A DNA stretch of 64,000 nt, taken from NCBI GenBank assembly GCA_036823255.1, contig DAISGC010000001.1, positions 1 through 64,000 on the forward strand, read 5' to 3'. This DNA is from UBA4658 sp002405485. GTDB lineage: Bacteria; Planctomycetota; Phycisphaerae; Phycisphaerales; UBA1924. A program made the translations under genes and the position numbers. The first letter of the stretch is position 1. Each line of letters starts with the position of its first letter. Below are positions 16,784 to 25,542 of this stretch, one piece after another. The notes beneath the pieces were generated by a model. It saw only the letters and a list, made by a program, of their open reading frames with translations. It did not search any database and was not told the DNA's origin.

Positions 16784-18283
16784 ATGAACCCGGAGATGCT
16801 GGAACGAGTGATGCGTTGCCGCGACTTGCCGTCGCTGCCGGCGGTGGCGATGCGCGTCATCGAGCTGACGTCGGCGGACAACGTGTCGATGAAGGCGCTG
16901 GCGGAGACGATCCAGAACGATCAGGCCCTGGCCGCGAAGGTCCTGCGGACCGTGAACTCGAGCATGTACGCCCTGCGGACCAAGTGCTCGAGCATCAATC
17001 AGGCGATCGTGATGCTGGGGCTGTCGGCGGTGAAGACGCTGGCGCTCGGGTTCACGCTCGTGAGCGCGATCAAGGACAGCCGAACCGAGGGGTTCGACCT
17101 GGAAGATCACTGGCGGCGGTCGCTGTACACGGGCGTCGCCGCCCGCATCATCGCCAACAAGGCGCGTCTGAGCAATCCCGAGGAGTGCTTCCTTGGCGGA
17201 CTGCTGCAGGACGTGGGGATGATCGCGATGTACCAGTCGCTGGGCTCGGCGTATCTGCGGGTCATCATGAACGCCGAGGGCGACCACCGCAAGGTGAGCA
17301 AGTTCGAGCTCGAGCAGCTCGAGCTGCACCACGCGGACGTGGGGGCGATGCTGGCCACACGATGGAAGCTCCCCGAGTCCTTGATCATGCCGATCAAGTA
17401 CCACGAGCGTCCGACCGCGGCGCCCGTGGAGTTCACGAGCGTGGTCCGGGCGGTGGGGCTCGGGAACATCGCCTCCGATGTGCTGACGAGCCCCGAGCCG
17501 GTCGAGGTGCTGCGGAAGTTCTATCAGCGGGCCGAGCAGTGGTTCGCGCTCACCACGCTGCAGGCCGATGACGTCCTCAAGTCGATCACCTGCGCCACCC
17601 GCGAGCTGGGCTCGCTGCTGAGCGTTCCGACCGGCCAGCTCGCAAACGCCGACGCGGTGCTCGAGCTCGCCAGAGCGCAGCTCGCCGCGCTGGAGATCCC
17701 GACACAGGAGCACGGCACGCAGGCCAATCCCGGGCGGGATCCGCTTGCCGTCGACGAGCTCACCGGCGTCGCCAGCCGCTTCCAGTTCGATCGCACCATG
17801 GTCGCCGCCTTCGAGCAGGCCCGGGGCGGGGTGGGTCCGCTGTCGGTGGCGATGTTCGAGGTCGACGGCCTGCAGGAGATCAACGACACGTACGGGAGCG
17901 ACGCCGGCGACATCGTGCTCATCAACGTCGCCGGTCGACTCGAACGCATCATCCAGCCGCTGGGCGGCATGGTCGCCCGCTTCGAGGGCTCCCGGTTTGC
18001 GTTCCTGCTTCCGCGGCTGGATCGGGCGAGCGCGGTGAGGGCCGCCGAGCAGGCCCGCGCATCGGTCGCCGATGCTCCGATCAAGCTCATTGCCGCAAAG
18101 AGCGGAGCTCCATCCGAGGTGAGCGTCACCGCGAGCGTCGGCGTTGCCGCCGTCGACACGCAGATGATCAAGCGGTTCGATGAGCCGACGGCGCTCCTGG
18201 CCATCATCGATCAGGCGGTCAAGGCGGCACAGAAGGCCGGCAAGAACACCATCCGGGTGTACGCTCCCGCGATCGCCGCCTGA
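16784..18283 (+). CDS. HDOD domain protein with degenerate GGDEF domain
   Basis: A 499-aa signalling protein. The N-terminal HDOD domain (about residues 1-205) has LPSLPAVAMRVIELTS, NDQALAAKVLRTVNSSMYAL and INQAIVMLGLSAVKTLALG. The C-terminal GGDEF-like domain (about 325-495) has DELTGVASRFQFD and FEVDGLQEINDTYGSDAGD, but the signature loop reads RFEGSRFAF in place of GGDEF. It therefore probably binds or signals rather than makes c-di-GMP. ATG 16784 starts the conserved HDOD region; an in-frame GTG at 16712 would add 24 residues. The gene stands alone between recO and the convergent peptidase gene. Confidence 0.85.
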   Translation: MNPEMLERVMRCRDLPSLPAVAMRVIELTSADNVSMKALAETIQNDQALAAKVLRTVNSSMYALRTKCSSINQAIVMLGLSAVKTLALGFTLVSAIKDSRTEGFDLEDHWRRSLYTGVAARIIANKARLSNPEECFLGGLLQDVGMIAMYQSLGSAYLRVIMNAEGDHRKVSKFELEQLELHHADVGAMLATRWKLPESLIMPIKYHERPTAAPVEFTSVVRAVGLGNIASDVLTSPEPVEVLRKFYQRAEQWFALTTLQADDVLKSITCATRELGSLLSVPTGQLANADAVLELARAQLAALEIPTQEHGTQANPGRDPLAVDELTGVASRFQFDRTMVAAFEQARGGVGPLSVAMFEVDGLQEINDTYGSDAGDIVLINVAGRLERIIQPLGGMVARFEGSRFAFLLPRLDRASAVRAAEQARASVADAPIKLIAAKSGAPSEVSVTASVGVAAVDTQMIKRFDEPTALLAIIDQAVKAAQKAGKNTIRVYAPAIAA

Positions 18284-18308
18284 GGCCGTCCCGGGCCCGC
18301 CTGCGATC

Positions 18309-19559
18309 TCAGCCGGGCAGCAGCCAGCCGACGGTTCGTGGAGAAAACGGGTACGCCCGCAGAACCTCTCGCACGTCCTGCACGCTGACGGCGTTGATCG
18401 CCCGGAGCTCATCCTCCAGCGTGGTGTACGCGCCCAGGTACGTCCACTGGCGCCCCAGCCGCTGCATGCGTCCGCTGGGCCGCTCCCCCGCGAGCGTCAC
18501 GCCGGTGGCCGCCTTGCAGCGGATCTTCTCCAGGTCGTCATCGGTGAGCGTCGACGCCAGCGCGCCGATCTGCTTCTCGAGGATCGACCAGATCTCCTCG
18601 CGCCGTCCCGGCTCGCAGGCACAGAACACAAGCATGTCCCCGCAGCCGTCCTTGGGCTCGTACCCGACCTCGGCCTGCTCGGCGAGCCCGGTCTCGATGA
18701 GGGCCCAGTGCAGTCGGCTGTTGTCCGGGCCGCCCAGGACCTGGGCCGCCAGACTGGCCGCGTATCGGCGGGGATCGCCTGAACCCGGCGCGGGGCTGAG
18801 CGTGATGAGATACGCGCGGTTCACCTTCTCGTCGCGGAGTTCCAGGAACCGGTCCTGCAGGGCGGGTCCGCCCGGTGTTCGCGACGCCCCGGTGCGCTGC
18901 CACGATCCGCACAACGCGGAGATCTCCTCGACGGCGCGATCGAAGTCGACCCGCCCGGCGAGAGCCACCACCGTGTTGTCCGCCGAGTAGCGCCGCTGGA
19001 AGTAGTCGCGCATCTGCTCGATCGAGAGATCGGTGATCGTCTGCTTGGTCCCGAGCACCCGGTGCGCCAGCGGATGCGACGCGTTGGCTCCCGACGGCCC
19101 GGCGAAATGCTCCTCCACCACCCGCTCATAGAGGACCCAGAACGGGTTGTCCTCGTACATCGCGATCTCTTCAAGGATGACGTTCTTCTCGGTGTCGAAG
19201 TCCTCCTTCCGCAGCGCGGGCCGGAGCATGTCGGCCAGGATCTCGTTGGCGCCGCCATCGCCGAAGGCATGCTCGGCGAGCACGGTCGCGTGAAAGCACG
19301 TCATCTCGCTCGACGTGTACGCGTTGTTCTTGGCCCCGATGCGGTCGAAGTCGCGGTTGATCTGCTCCGCCGAACGCTTCGGCGTGCCCTTGAACATCAT
19401 GTGCTCGAGGAAGTGGCTCACGCCCATGACCCGGGCGTCCTCGTCCCGTGCGCCGGTCTTCACGAAGTACCCGATCGCCGCCGAGTGCGCCGACGGATCG
19501 CACTCGGCGATGATGGTCAGGCCGTTGCCCAGCACGTGCTTCTTGAAATCGACGTCCAT
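18309..19559 (-). CDS. M16 family zinc metallopeptidase
   Basis: Processing-peptidase-like protease of 416 aa, the usual length for a single-chain M16B subunit. The inverted zinc motif HFLEH is present in MGVSHFLEHMMFKGTPKR (about residue 50), with the distal Glu in NVILEEIAMYEDNP. The C-terminal M16 domain follows. ATG 19559 is supported by TAGGAT eight bases upstream, a leaderless arrangement. There is no signal peptide, so it is probably cytosolic. Substrates of such bacterial enzymes are mostly unknown. It ends close to the HDOD-GGDEF gene in convergent orientation. Confidence 0.92.
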   Translation of the reverse strand: MDVDFKKHVLGNGLTIIAECDPSAHSAAIGYFVKTGARDEDARVMGVSHFLEHMMFKGTPKRSAEQINRDFDRIGAKNNAYTSSEMTCFHATVLAEHAFGDGGANEILADMLRPALRKEDFDTEKNVILEEIAMYEDNPFWVLYERVVEEHFAGPSGANASHPLAHRVLGTKQTITDLSIEQMRDYFQRRYSADNTVVALAGRVDFDRAVEEISALCGSWQRTGASRTPGGPALQDRFLELRDEKVNRAYLITLSPAPGSGDPRRYAASLAAQVLGGPDNSRLHWALIETGLAEQAEVGYEPKDGCGDMLVFCACEPGRREEIWSILEKQIGALASTLTDDDLEKIRCKAATGVTLAGERPSGRMQRLGRQWTYLGAYTTLEDELRAINAVSVQDVREVLRAYPFSPRTVGWLLPG

Positions 19560-19567
19560 GATGCCGC

Positions 19568-19573
19568 ATCCTA
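19568..19573 (-). promoter_or_regulatory. -10 element of M16 peptidase gene (leaderless)
   Basis: TAGGAT, eight bases before ATG 19559 on the minus strand. Confidence 0.6.
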
Positions 19574-19806
19574 CGTCCGAGAATGACCGCACACGCGTCG
19601 CCGCGGGCTTCAGCCGGCCGGGTTCAGGCGGGATTCCGCCCGCACAGGCCGCACGCGCCGCGCCCCGGCGCGCTCCACGCCCGGTCGGCGTGGTGCCGGC
19701 CGTCGGACGTGTCACACTTGGTCTGCCGGGTCCCGGGCACGGACTCACGCCGGTCTGGACTCAGGACCCCGGTCGACGACTGGACAAACCAAGAACGGAG
19801 ACGACC

Positions 19807-20421
19807 ATGACCATCGGCCATCGCACTCGCGGCCACGTTCACTCGCTCGGTGTGTTCGAAGCGCTCGAGTCCCGCTCGCTGCTGAGCGGCGATCCGCTTG
19901 CCGCAACGCCCGCCGCCGACCCCGCGCCCGCCGTGCAGATCGCCGATGCCGACTTCCTGAACGCCCAGTCGGATCCCATCGCCCAGCCCGATCACGCGGG
20001 GCACGGCTCCGACGCCGACATGTACGATTTCGGCGGGGTCTGGGGGAGCGGCTCGGGGTCGCACGCCGACAACGCCGTGGGCGAGGTGTTCAGCGATCTG
20101 GAGGTCATGGACGGACGCAGCTCGTGGACACGCACCCCCGCCGACGTGCTCGCCACGCCCGGCGGCACGCACGAGCAGTCGCTCGCACTCCGCGATCCCT
20201 CCGAGGATCACGACCTCCCCGCCGACTTCTCCGGCGATGCCGGTGCGACCGACGCCGAACTCGCCCAGGATCTGGGCACGATCCTCGTCTCGCCCACGTT
20301 CACGCCAGCGACGGCGTCCTCGTCGTTCGTCTGGATCGGCGACACCGCTGGCGACGTGGCGGGCATCGACTCGACCACCATCGACTTCGGCGAGGTCGCG
20401 ATCGAGGCGAGCTTCGTCTGA
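19807..20421 (+). CDS. LEPR-XLL-type N-terminal domain protein
   Basis: A 204-aa acidic protein. The segment FEALESRSLLSG (about residues 17-28) matches the LEPR-XLL N-terminal signal found at the start of very large planctomycete surface proteins. Here the rest is short, Asp/Ala-rich and low-complexity, with no repeats or adhesin domains. It may be a secreted remnant, a short member of the family or a surface-associated acidic protein. No export signal other than the LEPR-XLL motif is visible. It is convergent with thiE; the two stops are six bases apart. Confidence 0.65.
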   Translation: MTIGHRTRGHVHSLGVFEALESRSLLSGDPLAATPAADPAPAVQIADADFLNAQSDPIAQPDHAGHGSDADMYDFGGVWGSGSGSHADNAVGEVFSDLEVMDGRSSWTRTPADVLATPGGTHEQSLALRDPSEDHDLPADFSGDAGATDAELAQDLGTILVSPTFTPATASSSFVWIGDTAGDVAGIDSTTIDFGEVAIEASFV

Positions 20422-20427
20422 TCGATC

Positions 20428-21507
20428 TCAGCCGAGGCGGCTGACGATCTCTCTCGCCGCCGCCTCCGGGTCCGCCGCGCCGCACACGGAGCTCGACACG
20501 GCCACGCCCCGGCATCCCGCCTCTGCAAGCGTTGCGACGTTGGCCGCCGAGATTCCGCTGATCGCCAGGTGCGGGATGCGGGCCGTGCGATCATCGGCGA
20601 GATACGCCCGCAGATACTCCGGCCCGCTGAGCGCGGGCTTGGCCTTGGTCGTGCTGGGGAACATCGGCCCGCAGCCGCAATAGTCCGCGCCATCCGCCGC
20701 GGCTTGCAGCGCCTGGGTCATGTTCGCCGTCGACACCCCGACGATCAGCCCGCGTCCGGCGAGTCGACGGACATCCGCGACGCCTAGATCCTCCTGGCCA
20801 AGATGCACCCCGTCGGCCCCGCTGAGCAGCGCGATGTCGGGGCGATCGTTCACGATGCACACACCCCCGTGCACGCGGCACACATCCACCAGCGTCCGCG
20901 CCCGCCGCAGCAACTCCGCGTCCGAGAGATCCTTCTCGCGGAGTTGCAGGCACTCGGCTCCGCCTCGCAGGGCCCGTGCCGCTACGTCCGTCCAGGGCCT
21001 GCCGGCACACTGGCTCTCGGTGATGAGGACGCACAACCGCCACTGGCGGACCCGCCCGTCGGTTGTGCCCATGGTCAGAAGCAGCCGACGTTCCAGTTCG
21101 TACACGCGGTATCGAAGAGCTTTGGCCAGTGCCGCCGGGTCGGTCGGCTCCGATCGGGCGGACGCCGCGTTCACGGCCAGCGTCTTGGCGACCTCCTCGA
21201 TGACGCGCAGCGCTTCCCCCGCGCGTTTGCCCGCGGCGATCGCCACATCCAGCAGCCCCACACGCTGCGTCTCCGCGTCGGTCGTCACGCCGGTCCCGAC
21301 GTCTCCCGGAGTATCACGCCAGGCAGCCAGTTCGACGGCGCTCAGCCCAGCGGTCTCCGCGATGCGGCGCAGATCGTGCCGAGCCGCCTTCAGATCCCCC
21401 GAGAGCGACCCGCTGGAGAGCACGAACCGTGCCAGATCCTCCATCACCCGCAGGGCCTCCCGGGCGCGATTGAGGTTGGCGTCAAGGATGCGTCTGGCGT
21501 CTGGCAT
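20428..21507 (-). CDS. thiE: thiamine-phosphate synthase with N-terminal ThiD2-like domain
   Basis: Joins the pyrimidine and thiazole phosphates to give thiamine monophosphate in the cytosol. The 359-aa protein is a fusion. Residues 1-130 match the ThiD2-like domain (RRILDANLNRAREALRVMEDLARFVL) found before ThiE in planctomycetes and cyanobacteria. Residues about 150-350 are the TMP synthase barrel with LCVLITES, LQLREKDLSDAELLRRA, CIVNDRPDIALL, GADGVHLGQEDL, GVSTANMTQALQAA and GADYCGCGPMF. The diphosphate-binding and Mg-binding residues look intact. No TPP riboswitch is visible upstream. Confidence 0.93.
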   Translation of the reverse strand: MPDARRILDANLNRAREALRVMEDLARFVLSSGSLSGDLKAARHDLRRIAETAGLSAVELAAWRDTPGDVGTGVTTDAETQRVGLLDVAIAAGKRAGEALRVIEEVAKTLAVNAASARSEPTDPAALAKALRYRVYELERRLLLTMGTTDGRVRQWRLCVLITESQCAGRPWTDVAARALRGGAECLQLREKDLSDAELLRRARTLVDVCRVHGGVCIVNDRPDIALLSGADGVHLGQEDLGVADVRRLAGRGLIVGVSTANMTQALQAAADGADYCGCGPMFPSTTKAKPALSGPEYLRAYLADDRTARIPHLAISGISAANVATLAEAGCRGVAVSSSVCGAADPEAAAREIVSRLG

Positions 21508-21613
21508 GGGTGTCTGGCGGGCCGACCGTTGGCGTGATTGTTGGCTCCCGGCGGGCGGCCATCATCGGCCCCCGCCCGTCAGGCGATTCTCCACTCCGGA
21601 TTCCCAAACCCGT

Positions 21614-21619
21614 TACCAT
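21614..21619 (+). promoter_or_regulatory. -10 element of zwf (leaderless)
   Basis: TACCAT, six bases before ATG 21626; no ribosome binding site. Confidence 0.6.
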
Positions 21620-21625
21620 GCGCCC

Positions 21626-23224
21626 ATGTCCGGCATCACCACACCCATGAACGGCCAACATCTCGCCGAGCCCTGCGTCGTCGTCATCTTCGGCGCTTCC
21701 GGCGATCTCACCCACCGCAAGCTCATCCCCTCGCTCTACGACCTCTTCCGCGAGCGCGTCCTGCCCGAGGGCTCGTGCGTCGTGGGTGTCTCGCGCACGC
21801 CCATGTCCGACGAGGACTTCCGCGCCAAGCTCATGCCCAGCGTGCAGAAGTTCAGCGCACGCTTCGACCCGGAGACCTGGCAACGCTTCGCGCAGTTCGT
21901 GCACTACCAGCCCGGCGATGCCGCACAGATGGTCCCCGGCGACCCGATCACGTCCCGCATCAACGCCCTTGCCAAGCAGCGCGGCATCCTCAAGCCCAGC
22001 GGCTCGCCCAACATCCTCTTCTACCTCTCCGTCTCGCCCAATCTGTACGAGCCGATCATCGCCGCCATCGGCGGGGCGGGCCTGGTCGCCGAGGGCAAGC
22101 GGTGGTGCTCCATCAACCCGCAGGACTCCTCCTGGCAGCGCATCATCGTCGAGAAGCCCTTCGGGTGGGATCTGCCATCGGCCGCGTCCCTGAACCGCGC
22201 CCTGGGGCGGGTCTTTGAGGAGGAGGCGATCTACCGGATCGATCACTATCTGGGCAAGGAGCTGGTGCAGAACATCGCCGTGCTCCGTTTCGCCAACGCG
22301 ATCTTCGAGCCGCTCTGGAACCGCACGCACGTCGATCACGTGCAGGTCACCGCTGCCGAGACCGTCGGCGTCGGCTCCCGGGCCGCGAACTACTACGACT
22401 CCGGCGCCGGCGGCGCGCTCCGCGACATGGTCCAGTCGCACCTGCTGCAGGTCCTGGCCCTGGTCGCGATGGAGTGCCCGAGCCGCTTCGAGGCCGACGC
22501 CATCATGCGGGAGAAGATCAAGCTCTTCAACTCCGCCATCGTCGCGACCACCGCCGAGGCCGCCCAGCTCGGGGTCTTCGGCCGCTACGACGCCGATCCC
22601 AAGACCAAGGAGCCCGCGTACGTCACCGAGCAGGGCGTCGACCCCGCCCGCAACACCGAGACCTACGCCGCCATCCAGCTCCAGTTCGACAACTGGCGAT
22701 GGAACGGCGTCCCGTTCTACCTCCGCTCCGGCAAGAAGATGGCCTCCAAGCTCACCGAAGTCGTCGTCACCTTCAAGAGGCCGCCCACACACGTCTTCCG
22801 TGGGCTCGATCTCGACCCCGGCTCCAGACCCAACAACCGCATCGTCATCAACATCGCCCCAAGCGAGGGCATCTCCCTCCGCGTGGATGGCAAAGTCCCC
22901 GGCGGCGCGCTCGGCGGGTCCGGCGGCTTCAAGATCGCCTCCGCCAAGCTCGACATGGACTATCAGAAGACCTTCGGCGGCGAGGCCGTCGAGGCCTACG
23001 CCCCCCTCATCTTCGACGCCATCCGTGGCGATCGCACCCTCTACAAGCACCGCGACGAGGTCGAGTCCAGTTGGAAGATCTGCCAGCCCTTCCTCGACTC
23101 CGCCGCCCTCCGCTCGGGCATCGAGACCTATCCCGCCGCCTCCTGGGGGCCCCCAGGCGCCGACGCCCTGCTCGCCAGGACCGGCAGGCGCTGGCATAAC
23201 CCCGCGCCCAACGACGTCCGGTAG
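21626..23224 (+). CDS. zwf: glucose-6-phosphate 1-dehydrogenase
   Basis: First step of the oxidative pentose phosphate pathway, making NADPH. The 532-aa product has the cofactor fingerprint IFGASGDLTHRKLIPSLY (about residues 20-37), VEKPFGWD, and the active-site signature YRIDHYLGKELVQN with the catalytic His. It is preceded by a leaderless-type -10. Orientation is divergent from thiE. There is no pgl, gnd or opcA gene beside it, so the pathway is scattered. Downstream is a 290-base region with a short tandem repeat. Confidence 0.96.
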   Translation: MSGITTPMNGQHLAEPCVVVIFGASGDLTHRKLIPSLYDLFRERVLPEGSCVVGVSRTPMSDEDFRAKLMPSVQKFSARFDPETWQRFAQFVHYQPGDAAQMVPGDPITSRINALAKQRGILKPSGSPNILFYLSVSPNLYEPIIAAIGGAGLVAEGKRWCSINPQDSSWQRIIVEKPFGWDLPSAASLNRALGRVFEEEAIYRIDHYLGKELVQNIAVLRFANAIFEPLWNRTHVDHVQVTAAETVGVGSRAANYYDSGAGGALRDMVQSHLLQVLALVAMECPSRFEADAIMREKIKLFNSAIVATTAEAAQLGVFGRYDADPKTKEPAYVTEQGVDPARNTETYAAIQLQFDNWRWNGVPFYLRSGKKMASKLTEVVVTFKRPPTHVFRGLDLDPGSRPNNRIVINIAPSEGISLRVDGKVPGGALGGSGGFKIASAKLDMDYQKTFGGEAVEAYAPLIFDAIRGDRTLYKHRDEVESSWKICQPFLDSAALRSGIETYPAASWGPPGADALLARTGRRWHNPAPNDVR

Positions 23225-23280
23225 GTCTCTGGGCCTCGCGGCAGCACCCGCCATTCAGCCCCAGGCCCCCCGAAATGGCC

Positions 23281-23309
23281 CAGCTCCGGGCCCAGCTCCG
23301 GGCCCAGCT
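23281..23309. repeat. 12-base tandem repeat
   Basis: CAGCTCCGGGCC occurs twice in a row (23281-23292, 23293-23304) and is followed by CAGCT. It lies in the 290-base zwf to Cys-repeat gene spacer. Nothing else in that spacer is clear to me except possible promoter sequence around 23430-23470. Confidence 0.6.
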
Positions 23310-23515
23310 TCCGGCTCGCTCTGGCCCTGTTGGGGGATCTGCGGCGTCGAGTTGCGGGGGCATTTTGCCGCTTTGCCCAGCTCCTCGGACCTGTTCGACT
23401 TGCCGTTCGTATGGGTTTGAGGCACACTTGCCGATTGCCGTTCGTGGTTTGATCGAGTCGATACGTCCGGCGTGCTCCTTTCCCGTCCAGTTGCCCGTCG
23501 TCGCGGAGTGCTCAG

Positions 23516-25468
23516 ATGCGCATGTTCAACGGTCGTTGTGCGGGTCGTGGTCTGTCCGTTGCCGCGCTGCTCGTGGGCGCTGCGCTCGGGTCCGCGGTCG
23601 CCTCCCCCGACGCTCGTGCCGCTGACGCCGCAAAGAGTGTCTCCGCGCGCGTCGAGTCCTTCGCCACGCAGCGCATCGTCTACAACCCCACCACACGCAC
23701 CACCTCGAGCACGATTCGTCCCGTCGGCCCGCGCGGCCCGGGCGGATGCCCATCCGTGGTCCAGTCCGTGGCCAACTGCTTCGACTCCATCAACGTGGGA
23801 TCCGAGGTCACCCTGCAGCTCGGCATGGTCGAGGGCGAGGGATTCGGATCCACCTACGCCATCGCCGACCCAAACCCCGGCACCCCGCAGAACGAGGCCT
23901 TCCCCATCGAGGTGCAGGTCGTCGAGTTCTTCGCCGCCACCCCGGCCACCGGCATCGGGGCCAACGTCGACATGGGCTACACCATCGAGGTTTGGGACGG
24001 CGAACCGGGTCAGTCCGGTTCGTCGCTCGTGTTCACCGTCACCAGCGCGGATCCGAATGTCGATCCCGGCCTTCCCCCCGACATCTCTCTGCCGCGCGTC
24101 ACCGGCGTTCAGCCCTGCGATGACCTCACCCTCCTCCTGGGGGGCGCGCCCAACGCCTCCGCCGTCAAGGTCCAGTTCTCCGTCGATGCGACCGCCGACC
24201 CCGTCGACCGCATGATCGTGAACGGCACCAGCGGCACGGGGCTGGTGAGCATCGTGGTCAAGATCGATCGGCACAACCAGCCCGGCGCGACCGCCTGCTC
24301 CACCGTCAGCTTCTGCAACAACGCCTTCCTCTGCACCGAGGGCTCCACCGTCTCGCCCTGCTCCACCGGCACCTCCAACCCCGCCACGCCCACCTTCCTG
24401 TCGCGCAACTGGCTCTCGGCCATCGCCTGCGCCGGCGGGTGCCCCTCCGGCTTCACCCGCTTCAGCAATCTCTCCACCGGCTTTGGCGGTTGCCGACCCA
24501 GCCGAGATGTCCTCCAGCAGATCACCACCGTCGCCAGCGTCTGCGCGGGCGTCTTCCAGGGCGCCTGCTGCGTCGCCTCCACCGGCGGGTGCACGCTCCA
24601 GACCACCAGCAACTGCACCGCCGCCGGCGGCACGTACCAGGGCGACAACACCGTCTGCTCTCCGAATCCCTGCCCGCAGCCCACCGGAGCCTGCTGCAAC
24701 ACCACCACGGGGGCCTGCACCATCACCACCAGCGCGTCCTGTGCCGGCGGCTCCTTCCAGGGAAACGGGTCGTCGTGCACCCCAAGCCCCTGCCCCGAGC
24801 CCTCGGGGGCCTGCTGCACCGGCACAGGCGGATGCGCCACCCTTGAGCAGTCCACGTGCATCCAGCTTGCGGGATCCTTCATCCCCGGCGTCGCCTGCAC
24901 CGTCAATAACACCTGCCCGCTCGGGGCCTGCTGCCTCCCCAGCGGGGCCTGCGTTGCCAACCTCAGCTCTCCCGCCTGCGTCGCCCAGGGCGGCACCTTC
25001 CAGGGCGTCAGTTCGTCCTGCGGCAGCGTCTCCTGCCCCCAGCCCGTCGGAGCCTGCTGCACCACCACCGGCTCCTGCACGAGCGTGACCCAGGCCGTCT
25101 GCCAGCTCTTCGGCGGCACCTGGCAGGGGGCCTTCAGCGCCTGCTCCGGTGCGTGCGCCCCCACGGCTGGTGTCTGCTGCCGAGGAGCCACCTGCGCTCA
25201 GAGCGTCCCCCAGGCAAGTTGCAGCCCCTTGAGTGGCGTCGGAGTGGTCTTCTCCACCGCCACTTCCTGCGGCACCAGTTCCACCACGCCCTGCTGCTTC
25301 GCCGACTTTGACAAACTGGGCGGCATCGACGTCGGCGACGTCTTTGCCTATCTCAACGCCTGGTTCGCAAACAGCCCCTACGCCAAGTTTGCAGGCGACG
25401 GAGTGGCCTCGCCGCAGGTTGGAGATATCTTCTCCTTCCTGAACGCGTGGTTCGCGGGCGGTTGCTGA
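23516..25468 (+). CDS. exported Cys-rich repeat protein with GC-type dockerin tail
   Basis: A 650-aa secreted protein. A signal peptide (cleavage near SPDARA) is followed by about 320 residues without a recognised fold. Next come six repeats of roughly 40 residues beginning GACC or GVCC and holding six Cys each (pattern GACC-x-G-C-x7-C-x4-GG-[FY]-x-G-x5-C-x4-CP), about residues 355-590. It ends in a dockerin-like tail, ADFDKLGGIDVGDVFAYLN, then a second half closing FLNAWFAGGC. The final GC is typical of planctomycete GC-type dockerins thought to anchor or sort surface proteins. The calcium-loop Asp pattern is only partly kept. The next gene is a paralogue. Confidence 0.8.
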   Translation: MRMFNGRCAGRGLSVAALLVGAALGSAVASPDARAADAAKSVSARVESFATQRIVYNPTTRTTSSTIRPVGPRGPGGCPSVVQSVANCFDSINVGSEVTLQLGMVEGEGFGSTYAIADPNPGTPQNEAFPIEVQVVEFFAATPATGIGANVDMGYTIEVWDGEPGQSGSSLVFTVTSADPNVDPGLPPDISLPRVTGVQPCDDLTLLLGGAPNASAVKVQFSVDATADPVDRMIVNGTSGTGLVSIVVKIDRHNQPGATACSTVSFCNNAFLCTEGSTVSPCSTGTSNPATPTFLSRNWLSAIACAGGCPSGFTRFSNLSTGFGGCRPSRDVLQQITTVASVCAGVFQGACCVASTGGCTLQTTSNCTAAGGTYQGDNTVCSPNPCPQPTGACCNTTTGACTITTSASCAGGSFQGNGSSCTPSPCPEPSGACCTGTGGCATLEQSTCIQLAGSFIPGVACTVNNTCPLGACCLPSGACVANLSSPACVAQGGTFQGVSSSCGSVSCPQPVGACCTTTGSCTSVTQAVCQLFGGTWQGAFSACSGACAPTAGVCCRGATCAQSVPQASCSPLSGVGVVFSTATSCGTSSTTPCCFADFDKLGGIDVGDVFAYLNAWFANSPYAKFAGDGVASPQVGDIFSFLNAWFAGGC

Positions 25469-25542
25469 TCCGGTCTGTCCTGATGTGCGTGAGGACTCGT
25501 GGACCTCATGCGCCAAGGTCCGCCGACCAGCAGACGCACCGC

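Noticed and set aside
23255..25516. Long minus-strand frame opposite the Cys-repeat protein
   Set aside because: Gly/Ala-rich translation with no start signal or motif; the plus strand has a signal peptide, ordered Cys repeats and a dockerin tail.
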